Shown here piece after piece: positions 1-7,351 of a stretch of 64,000 nt of DNA. Within the stretch, counting starts at the first letter, position 1; each line of letters begins with the position of its first letter. The DNA comes from JANQEU01 sp965242805. Lineage in GTDB: Bacteria > Bacteroidota > Bacteroidia > Cytophagales > Cyclobacteriaceae. The stretch spans positions 496,001 through 560,000 of the forward strand of contig CBDETD010000002.1 in NCBI GenBank assembly GCA_965242805.1. The letters are read 5' to 3'. Under the pieces are notes generated by a model. The model saw only the letters and a list, made by a program, of their open reading frames with translations, made no database searches and had not been told where the DNA came from. The translations under genes and the position numbers were made by a program.

Positions 1-2046
1 AAAGTAGGCCCCAAAGTTGATCATTTGGTCTGCCGGCCTTCTAATGTAACCTCTATTATCTCCATCTATATCTTCTTTAGTTTGTAGAAGTCCTAAACTG
101 AACCACGATTGGGTACCTTTTATGAATTCGCCATTAAACCTGATATCAAATCCACGAGCATATCCACTTGCATTGTTGTCCGCAAAATACCTCAATCGAA
201 GATTGTCCACCTCATAGGGTATTAAGTCAGATAAAAGTTTGTAATAGGTCTGTATATTCAATACGAATGGCCTTCCCCACAAGGTCATAAATCGATCTAT
301 CCCGGCAATGAAATGCGTAGACTTTTGAGCCGTCACATTTTCATTGAGCAGTCCCTCACTATTTCGCAGTTCCCTGTAAAATGGATGCTGTTGATATCGA
401 CCTACCGAAAAATTGAAGTAGGTAGGTTGACGCCAACGAGGTTTCAACCTGTATAATAGTCTGGGACTGATAAGTAATTGATTTGATTCTGACCATAGAT
501 TACCCCGAATTCCCATATTCACTTCATGAAGGGAGTCTTTGGAAAATAATTGATATTGGAGATATCCAAAGAATTGTTGGCTTCTCAGATCCAGGGAATT
601 GAATGCTGAATGTGTAAGTGAAATGAAGTCAGCACTGTCAATGAAACTATACTCATTGATCTCATCATTTATATCCTGATAGGTTATTCCTAATCCTCCT
701 TCCAATATCCCATTCTTCCCAACTACCAGTTCATACCTGTTTTCAACGGTCGCAAGGGCAGCTTCCAGTTCATTTCTTCCATAATCATATTGTGTACCAA
801 CTCCTCGGACAATTACACAATTGTCGAATGTGCCTGATGCTGGATTATTGTCGACATCACACAATCGGTACCCTCCTTCAACATCAAAATTTTCTTCTTC
901 ATTGGTCAGTACAGTGGAAACTATTAAACTAGTCTTCAATTTGTTTCCCAGCCAATGACTCAGTCTAATTCCAGTTTGGTAGGTGTCATAATCCAATAGT
1001 TCCCTGCCAATGAATGCGGTTTGCAGGCGAAAATTTTGTGATACACTCCCAAACTCTGTTAGTTGAGAAGTAGGTTTGGTCAGATATCGATTCCGACCAT
1101 ACGAAAAAAGCCAATTTAGTTTCGTGCGATTTCGAAAATTGCTTTTCTTTCTGGTAAGATCGAAGGTAAACAACGACTGGAAATCTGTAAACCTTGGAAA
1201 ATACTCTCCCTCTATTTCCAGTGTATTCAAAAGATATTGGGAGTCTTTATGTCGGACGCCAATCAAATACTTGATCCTTTCCGATCTATTGGAATTGCCG
1301 ATGTACGCTGATCCTCCTAGTAGCCCAACGTTGATATTACCCTCCAATCCAACAGGTTCTTTATACTCAATATTAAGACTGCTTGATAATTTATCCCCAT
1401 ACTTGGCAGACCACCCCCCAGCATAGAAATCAATATTCGATACCATGTTTGGATTCACGAAACTCAATCCCTCCTGTCTGCCTGAATTTGCCAGAAAAGG
1501 TCTGTAAATCGGAATATCGTCAACGTAAACAAGATTTTCATCAAAATTCCCTCCTCTCACCGAATAGGTAGTGGAAAGCTCATTGTTACTGGACACACCC
1601 GGTAATGTGGTCAGTACTTTGCTGAAATCGTTGAAAGGTGAAGGTAAATTTTGGGCGGATTTAGCATCCACACTGATCACGTTTTGACGTATCACCTGTA
1701 GATCCGAGCTATCGATGATCTCAATGTCGGGTAATACATTATTTGAAATGCTGAGTTCAAAAGAAACGTCTTGATCCGATTGCCCTGTTGTGATGACTGT
1801 GTCAAGTGAGGAAAATGAAACATGGGAGATAATCAATCGTATAGTGGATCTTGATGGTACTTGAATACTGAATTCCCCTTTTTGGTCAGTTATTGTCCCA
1901 TTACCCATGTCAGGAAACTCTATGGTGGCGTCAGTAATACCAATGCCATCAGTACTTTGAACACTACCTCTGAGGAGAATATCCTGCCCCAAAGAAGAAA
2001 ATGACACAACCAGGAATAAATAGAATAACCTATCCCTGAATCTCAC
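1..2046 (-). CDS. TonB-dependent receptor, C-terminus cut off by window edge
   Basis: Outer-membrane receptor that would import a ligand using TonB energy. The frame is open from a GTG at 2046 to base 1 (682 codons) without a stop. Residues 1-20 form a signal peptide. Residues about 22-100 are a carboxypeptidase-regulatory-like beta-sandwich, typical of Bacteroidota receptors. A plug follows (about 110-220, with LPGV and SVRGG motifs and 'VNDIPIY'), then alternating beta-barrel strands. No in-frame ATG lies near the N-terminus, so GTG is the best start; it begins just past the rpe stop codon, so the gene is probably cotranscribed with rpe. No SusD partner is visible on this side, and the ligand is unknown. 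Confidence 0.9.
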   Translation of the reverse strand, partial: MRFRDRLFYLFLVVSFSSLGQDILLRGSVQSTDGIGITDATIEFPDMGNGTITDQKGEFSIQVPSRSTIRLIISHVSFSSLDTVITTGQSDQDVSFELSISNNVLPDIEIIDSSDLQVIRQNVISVDAKSAQNLPSPFNDFSKVLTTLPGVSSNNELSTTYSVRGGNFDENLVYVDDIPIYRPFLANSGRQEGLSFVNPNMVSNIDFYAGGWSAKYGDKLSSSLNIEYKEPVGLEGNINVGLLGGSAYIGNSNRSERIKYLIGVRHKDSQYLLNTLEIEGEYFPRFTDFQSLFTFDLTRKKSNFRNRTKLNWLFSYGRNRYLTKPTSQLTEFGSVSQNFRLQTAFIGRELLDYDTYQTGIRLSHWLGNKLKTSLIVSTVLTNEEENFDVEGGYRLCDVDNNPASGTFDNCVIVRGVGTQYDYGRNELEAALATVENRYELVVGKNGILEGGLGITYQDINDEINEYSFIDSADFISLTHSAFNSLDLRSQQFFGYLQYQLFSKDSLHEVNMGIRGNLWSESNQLLISPRLLYRLKPRWRQPTYFNFSVGRYQQHPFYRELRNSEGLLNENVTAQKSTHFIAGIDRFMTLWGRPFVLNIQTYYKLLSDLIPYEVDNLRLRYFADNNASGYARGFDIRFNGEFIKGTQSWFSLGLLQTKEDIDGDNRGYIRRPADQMINFGAYF

Positions 2047-2048
2047 TG

Positions 2049-2708
2049 TTAATGACTCTTTAAGGATTTAATAGTAGCTTTTGGGTCGGTCGAACGGAAA
2101 ACAAAACTCCCTGCAACCAACATATTGGCTCCGGCGTCCACAAGTTTTTTGGCGTTGTCCAGGTTTACACCTCCATCTACCTCGATTATAAGTTCGGGAT
2201 TCAATGATTCAGCCATTTTACGTAGATCTTTCACCTTTTGGTATGTGTGTTCAATAAATTTTTGGCCTCCGAAACCAGGATTTACGGACATAACCAATAC
2301 CAGGTCAATTTCCTCTATGATACTTTCCAGTACATTAACGGGAGTATGAGGATTTATTGCCACACCTGCTTTGGCACCAAGATCTTTAATGGCTGTGATC
2401 GTACGATGCAGATGAGGACATGCTTCATAATGTACTGATATTATTTTGGCTCCACTATTCACACACTCCTCCAAATAATTATCTGCATTATCGATCATTA
2501 AATGAAAATCAAGAGGTTTCCTGGAATGTGCATTTATTGCTTTAGTCACCGGAAATCCGTAGGAAATATTAGGAACAAAAACACCATCCATCACATCGAT
2601 ATGGATGTAATCAGCGTCACTTTCGTTAAGAAGATCTACTTCATTTTTGATGTTCCCAAAATCTGCAGCAAGGAAGGAAGGAGAAACCAGTACGTTGTTG
2701 TTACTCAA
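2049..2708 (-). CDS. rpe: Ribulose-phosphate 3-epimerase
   Basis: Interconverts D-ribulose 5-phosphate and D-xylulose 5-phosphate in the pentose phosphate pathway; a cytoplasmic TIM barrel. 219 aa, the usual family length. Visible signatures: SPSFLAADFG at the N-terminus, HIDVMDG (metal ligands H and D), HLM, MSVNPGFGGQ (phosphate loop) and EVDGGV near residue 177. The start codon is TTG and overlaps the TGA of the upstream protease gene (TTGA). No ATG is available in frame, and the N-terminus matches family members, so TTG is taken as the start. Translation is probably coupled to the upstream gene. Confidence 0.95.
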   Translation of the reverse strand: MSNNNVLVSPSFLAADFGNIKNEVDLLNESDADYIHIDVMDGVFVPNISYGFPVTKAINAHSRKPLDFHLMIDNADNYLEECVNSGAKIISVHYEACPHLHRTITAIKDLGAKAGVAINPHTPVNVLESIIEEIDLVLVMSVNPGFGGQKFIEHTYQKVKDLRKMAESLNPELIIEVDGGVNLDNAKKLVDAGANMLVAGSFVFRSTDPKATIKSLKSH

Positions 2709-4339
2709 TATTTTAACAATTTGAAATATTTGGTGAATTTTCCTGAGACCAATTTTAAGAAATAAATCCCCTTTTCTTCAGACTTTATGTCTAATTCCAC
2801 CAAATTATCTGAGTTGACCTGAACTTCCTTATTAAGTACGAGCGCACCTTTGGTGTCGTAAACCATGATCTTCAGAGGAAGCACGTCACGATCGTGGGAA
2901 AAATCAATGTAAACTCTGTTGTCACTGAAGGGATTGGGAAAAACCTTTACTCTATCGGTAAGTATGTCGGAAACAGCCAGAACCCTACCAATTACTGCCT
3001 CCGTGTAATTTGGAATACCATAACCAAAGTACTCATCTGGTTCAAAAGCCCTGCTTGCAGTAGTACGTATAGCATTTAAGAGTTCAAAATTGGTCCACGA
3101 GGGGTTTGCCTGCCAAATACCTGCGACCAAACCAGCTACAATCGGAGCCGAATAGCTGGTGCCATTTCCTGTTGAGATGTCCCCATTGCTGTTTACGATG
3201 GCAGTTCGTGTTCCCAAGGCCACTACATCCGGTTTAATTCTCCCATCAATAGTAGGTCCTATGCTGCTAAAATTGGACTTTTCATACGCTGAAGTAACGC
3301 TACCAACTGAAAGAATGTCGACTGCATCTGCCGGAGCGGTGATATAAGGCCATGCTTCATTATTGCCTTCATTACCTGCGCTGGTCACCACAAAAATTCC
3401 CTTCGAAAATGCAATACTTGCAGCTCTTGTGATAATAGACACCTCCCCATTCAGATCCTCATAGGTATAGTTCATCGTGCCATCATTGAAGGTATTGTAT
3501 CCTACTGAAGAATGGAGTATATCTGCTCCTGCGCTGTCAGCGTGTTCTGCTGCTAATACCCAGTTGTATTCCTCAATGCGGAATTCGCTTTGGATATCTT
3601 CTGTAACGTATAGAAGTACTTTACTATCGTATGCTGATCCACGGAATTGGCCATATTCCCCTACAATAGTTGATAAAACAGCTGTACCATGACTACTGTA
3701 CTGATAGGGATTGTCGGAGTTTCTCACAAAATCTATTTCTGCAAGGACACGATCCTCTTTTTGTAAGTTCTCAAATGCTTTGTACCTGTTAACTCCAATA
3801 AAACCTCCATCCATTACCCCAATCATGATCCCCTCTCCTGTATAACCATCCGCATGCATGTCATCGGCATTGATCATTCCTAGTTGGAGATCGGTACTGG
3901 CATCAATTGATTGTGGTTCTTGGAATACATCAGGAACAGTGAAAGGTACAGTTTCATTTGAAAGTTTCTCGCCCCTGGCTATGTAATGAACACTGTCTAC
4001 AAAAGACAATCCATTTACTTGGTCTAAAAGGGATTGATCCATTTGAACGATTGCACCATTGAACCATTTAGATGGAAAGTACACTTCCGCTCCCAACGAT
4101 TCGACCTGCTGAAGATAATTTTCATTGACGGGCAAGTCATTTAGTTCGATGGAGACAGAGTGTCTTTCCCTACGATCAATAGCTCTTTCGCTCAGAAACT
4201 CTTCAGGATTCTCCAAAGAATATTCACTACCTTCTTTATCGGAAAAGAAAACAAAATACCTGTCTGTCTGGCCATTTGCATTTGAAACCAGCAATGCAAG
4301 AAACAGGGTTATAACCGATATTATCCTACTCTTTACCAT
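2705..4339 (-). CDS. Secreted subtilisin-like serine protease (S8) with T9SS sorting domain
   Basis: Predicted extracellular or surface peptidase, 544 aa. A signal peptide ends near 'SNANG'. The catalytic triad is visible: Asp in GVMDGG (about 177), His in SSHGTAV (about 217) and Ser in GTSYSAP (about 400). The C-terminal ~80 residues start with VFPNPF and end in GIYFLKL...LLKY, a type A T9SS C-terminal domain, so export is via Sec then T9SS. A TTG two codons upstream is possible, but ATG at 4339 puts the signal peptide right at the N-terminus. It overlaps the preceding lipoprotein gene by 14 bp and the rpe start by 4 bp. The substrate is unknown. Confidence 0.9.
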   Translation of the reverse strand: MVKSRIISVITLFLALLVSNANGQTDRYFVFFSDKEGSEYSLENPEEFLSERAIDRRERHSVSIELNDLPVNENYLQQVESLGAEVYFPSKWFNGAIVQMDQSLLDQVNGLSFVDSVHYIARGEKLSNETVPFTVPDVFQEPQSIDASTDLQLGMINADDMHADGYTGEGIMIGVMDGGFIGVNRYKAFENLQKEDRVLAEIDFVRNSDNPYQYSSHGTAVLSTIVGEYGQFRGSAYDSKVLLYVTEDIQSEFRIEEYNWVLAAEHADSAGADILHSSVGYNTFNDGTMNYTYEDLNGEVSIITRAASIAFSKGIFVVTSAGNEGNNEAWPYITAPADAVDILSVGSVTSAYEKSNFSSIGPTIDGRIKPDVVALGTRTAIVNSNGDISTGNGTSYSAPIVAGLVAGIWQANPSWTNFELLNAIRTTASRAFEPDEYFGYGIPNYTEAVIGRVLAVSDILTDRVKVFPNPFSDNRVYIDFSHDRDVLPLKIMVYDTKGALVLNKEVQVNSDNLVELDIKSEEKGIYFLKLVSGKFTKYFKLLKY

Positions 4340-5021
4340 ACTCAATCAACTGCTGCGATAAAAATGAACCGGAAAGGATCTGCCCAGTGCTATCGCAATC
4401 CACTGTGCAGAAATCTAATATTATGGATTTCTTTTCTATTAAACCTATGCCTTTTCCATAAACCTCCCATTGTTGGTTTTGATTTACAATGTTTTCGGGG
4501 AGATCCTCAATCTCGACCTTGATCAACTCCAAGCCTTTCAATAATGAATTGGAAGTCTCCAGCTCTTCTATATCAACATTTACATAGGAAAAAACATCCC
4601 TTGATCGTGTGTTGAATGCGTTTGCATCCCACTCTCTACCAATTTGAGGTGGAAATATGAGTCTTACTGTTTGAAGATTGTTTTTGGTCAGTATTAATTG
4701 ATTATCCTGAATTCTAATGCTCCATAAGGAATCAACGGTCCAAATTCCCGTTGTATCGATTCGGCTTTCTCTCTGTAGCAGGTAGGTTGTAAGACCCCCA
4801 ACATTGAAACTATCGACCAGGATTTCCCTTAAATAGTAACTGGAAGTATCAAAACCACTGATCTCATAGCTGATCTCATCAACCTGGTAAGTTCTGAAAA
4901 CTCCGATTTCCAAAGGATAGAATTCAAAATTCAAACCCTCGTTGTTGAAGGGTTCTATGTCATCCTCACAAGAAAACAATCCAATAACCAGAGGTAATAT
5001 GTAACTAAGCAGTCTTCTCAT
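4326..5021 (-). CDS. Predicted lipoprotein of unknown function
   Basis: 231 aa from the ATG at 5021, which gives a clean lipoprotein signal peptide (MRRLLSYILPLVIGLFSC) with the acylated Cys at 18. A frame extends further upstream inside mnmA but would bury this signal. The rest is beta-rich without recognised catalytic motifs. The gene starts inside the 3' end of mnmA (17-bp overlap) and ends inside the start of the S8 protease, so it belongs to the mnmA-lipoprotein-protease-rpe transcription unit. I do not recognise the family; residues EDDIEP after the Cys could act as a surface-export signal, but that is inference. Confidence 0.75.
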   Translation of the reverse strand: MRRLLSYILPLVIGLFSCEDDIEPFNNEGLNFEFYPLEIGVFRTYQVDEISYEISGFDTSSYYLREILVDSFNVGGLTTYLLQRESRIDTTGIWTVDSLWSIRIQDNQLILTKNNLQTVRLIFPPQIGREWDANAFNTRSRDVFSYVNVDIEELETSNSLLKGLELIKVEIEDLPENIVNQNQQWEVYGKGIGLIEKKSIILDFCTVDCDSTGQILSGSFLSQQLIEYGKE

Positions 5022-6126
5022 TTGCTTGCCTGAAACTGGAGTGTATCCAGCCACCGCCTATAACATCTTCTCCTTCATAAAAAACAGCAGCCTGACCAGG
5101 GGCTATGGCTGAAACACCTTTTCCAAAAAACACCTTCATCGTATCACCTGCCTGTTCAATAACGGCAGGGGTTCCGTTATCATTGTATCTCACTTTTGTG
5201 ATTGTGTCCATCCTTTCCCCTGCAATACTTTCATACTTCTGGAGGTTAAGGTCCTTCACGTACATACCATCCCGCGATAATTCATCAAAAGAACCAAGCA
5301 CAACACGATTCTTATCTTTCTGTATTTCAGTTACATATACAGGGTAACCTAAAGCAATTCCAAGACCTTTGCGCTGGCCTACCGTGTAGAACGGGTAACC
5401 TTCATGATTACCAACAACTTCACCGGATTCCAATACGAACTCTCCTCCTTTCACCTGATCTTCCAATCCATCTACCCTCCTTCTAAGAAATCCGCGATAA
5501 TCATTATCAGGAACAAAGCATATTTCATATGACTCGGATTTTGTCACCAATTCCACGAATCCCCGATCCATAGCCATATCCCTTATTTCAGATTTGTGTA
5601 AAGAGCCCAGCGGAAATCTTGTACGACCCAAACTTTCCTGACTGATCCCCCACAATGCATAGGATTGATCCTTGTATCCATCAATTCCCTTGGAGACCAC
5701 AAAACGCCCATTCTCTTCCCTGATATTGGCATAGTGTCCGGTAGCGATATGTTCACACCCCAGTTGATCGGCCCTTCTCAAGAGAGCATCCCACTTAATA
5801 TGGGTATTGCAGAGGACACATGGATTGGGAGTACGCCCATTGAGGTATTCATTCGTGAAGTGATCGATCACATAATCACCAAATTCGTCCCTTATATCAA
5901 TAATGTAATGGGGGAAACCCAGGTTTACTGCAATGTTTCTGGCATCATTGATAGAATCCAGACTGCAGCATCCTGTCTCTTTCTTGCTCCCACCTGAGGT
6001 GTTATAGTCCCATGTTTTCATGGTCATCCCAATCACCTCATACCCTTCTTCGTGTAGCATCACGGCAGCTAGGGAGCTGTCGATTCCACCGCTCATCGCT
6101 ACTAATATTCTTCCTTTCTTACTCAT
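5005..6126 (-). CDS. mnmA: tRNA-specific 2-thiouridylase MnmA
   Basis: Transfers sulfur to U34 of tRNA-Lys, -Glu and -Gln in an ATP-dependent reaction; cytoplasmic. 373 aa. The PP-loop SGGIDSS is at residues 12-18. The two catalytic cysteines sit in NPCVLCN (C103) and EICFVPD (about C203). GHYA and the substrate loop 'VGQRKGLGI' are typical, as is the C-terminal beta-barrel. The start at 6126 gives the expected N-terminus ahead of the PP-loop. It follows a strong terminator that separates it from the lactonase gene, so it is probably the first gene of a leftward unit. Confidence 0.97.
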   Translation of the reverse strand: MSKKGRILVAMSGGIDSSLAAVMLHEEGYEVIGMTMKTWDYNTSGGSKKETGCCSLDSINDARNIAVNLGFPHYIIDIRDEFGDYVIDHFTNEYLNGRTPNPCVLCNTHIKWDALLRRADQLGCEHIATGHYANIREENGRFVVSKGIDGYKDQSYALWGISQESLGRTRFPLGSLHKSEIRDMAMDRGFVELVTKSESYEICFVPDNDYRGFLRRRVDGLEDQVKGGEFVLESGEVVGNHEGYPFYTVGQRKGLGIALGYPVYVTEIQKDKNRVVLGSFDELSRDGMYVKDLNLQKYESIAGERMDTITKVRYNDNGTPAVIEQAGDTMKVFFGKGVSAIAPGQAAVFYEGEDVIGGGWIHSSFRQANEKTA

Positions 6127-6166
6127 TGCTTTTCGCCGGGTTCACAGCCGCGGTTTACGCTTTACC

Positions 6167-6201
6167 AATAAAAAAGAGAACGTATTAGTTTCGTTCTCTT
6201 A
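6167..6201 (-). terminator. Rho-independent terminator after the lactonase-like gene
   Basis: A perfect 9-bp inverted repeat (AAGAGAACG at 6174-6182 and CGTTCTCTT at 6192-6200) with a 9-nt loop. Read on the minus strand it is followed at once by a T-rich run (TTTTTTATT). It lies just past the stop of the gene ending at 6239 and before the mnmA start at 6126. Confidence 0.75.
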
Positions 6202-6238
6202 TGCAAAGATAAACAAACAATAATCGATTTCTAATTTC

Positions 6239-7336
6239 TTAGTACAAGAGACAAGTAGGATCAAAAACCTCCACTTCTTTTCCTGTGAAGATCAGCATAC
6301 CCGTATCCAAGTTACGACTGAAAACAGTAATGTTGCTTGAATATTGATTCGCCACAATGATCCATTTGCCATCCGGAGTTATCATGAAATTCCGAGGCCA
6401 ATTTCCCCTGACATCTTCCGTGCCTAGGAGTTCCATCTTTCCATTTTCATCAAATGAAATGATCGCGATGCTATTGTGTCCCCTGTTTGACGCATAGACA
6501 AATTTTCCGTCCGGAGAGAAATGTACATCTGCAGCCTGGCTCGCTTCATTATAATCTGAAGGCAATATTGAAATTCGATCAATCACTTTGAAGGTTCCAC
6601 TGTCATAATTGATCCTTGCGGAGACCAGTGTGTTTGACAACTCATTTACGACAACAACCATGTCAAGATTTGGATGAAAATCAAGATGTCTTGGACCATC
6701 CCCCGATTCAAGTTTCAAAGCTGTCTTCATCTCCCCTAATCCTGATTCCTCATCGTTGGGTATGGCAATTACTTCATCAATCCCTAAATCAACCGAGTAG
6801 ATAAATCCATCTCCAAAATTTGAGAAATGACCATGTGGAGCTTCCTGTCTGTCCTGATCAGAACCTAATGTTCCATTATGTTGAAACGTTTTCAGATCTT
6901 CAAACTTTCCATCTACTACACTCCCAACCAAAGTATTTCCTGAACCATAATTTGCCAGAGAGACCTTTCCATTATCAAACCCAATGTAGCAGGGATATGC
7001 TCCACCTGATAGAATTTGATCGACGTACTGGACTTCTTTGTCACCAGCATCCCACTTAAAGGAAAGCAGCCGCCCAGTATCTGATTCACTTACTGAGAAA
7101 AGTAATTTCTTCTCGTCATCAAAAGCAATGAATGATGGATCATCAACTTTGGCTAACAACCTTTTCTCTGAAAGCATACCATCATCAAGGTCAAAGGACA
7201 TATGATAGATCCCTTCACTTCCGTTGCCTGTATAGGTACCAACAAGTATGTCCATCTCATTTGATTCATTTCCTTCGAATGTACTACAGCTTGCTGCACA
7301 AAAAAGGACAATAAGTAGGCTTATAAAGCTTTTCAT
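6239..7336 (-). CDS. Lactonase-family seven-bladed beta-propeller lipoprotein
   Basis: 365 aa. A lipoprotein signal ends at 'CAASC', so the protein is anchored on the outer side of the inner membrane or in the outer membrane. The body matches the YbhE/6-phosphogluconolactonase (Pgl) propeller family: start motif 'ILVGTYTG', then GPRHLDFHP, DVHFSPDGKFVYASNRG and NFMITPDGKWIIVANQ repeats. Cytoplasmic members hydrolyse 6-phosphogluconolactone; an exported copy cannot easily do that job, so its substrate is unclear. It ends at a clear terminator. The chromosomal link with rpe suggests sugar metabolism but proves nothing. Confidence 0.85.
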   Translation of the reverse strand: MKSFISLLIVLFCAASCSTFEGNESNEMDILVGTYTGNGSEGIYHMSFDLDDGMLSEKRLLAKVDDPSFIAFDDEKKLLFSVSESDTGRLLSFKWDAGDKEVQYVDQILSGGAYPCYIGFDNGKVSLANYGSGNTLVGSVVDGKFEDLKTFQHNGTLGSDQDRQEAPHGHFSNFGDGFIYSVDLGIDEVIAIPNDEESGLGEMKTALKLESGDGPRHLDFHPNLDMVVVVNELSNTLVSARINYDSGTFKVIDRISILPSDYNEASQAADVHFSPDGKFVYASNRGHNSIAIISFDENGKMELLGTEDVRGNWPRNFMITPDGKWIIVANQYSSNITVFSRNLDTGMLIFTGKEVEVFDPTCLLY

Positions 7337-7351
7337 AAAATTTTACATCGG

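Noticed and set aside
1076..1571. Plus-strand open frames over the TonB receptor gene
   Set aside because: They are antisense to a clear TonB-dependent receptor frame, with no homology pattern of their own.
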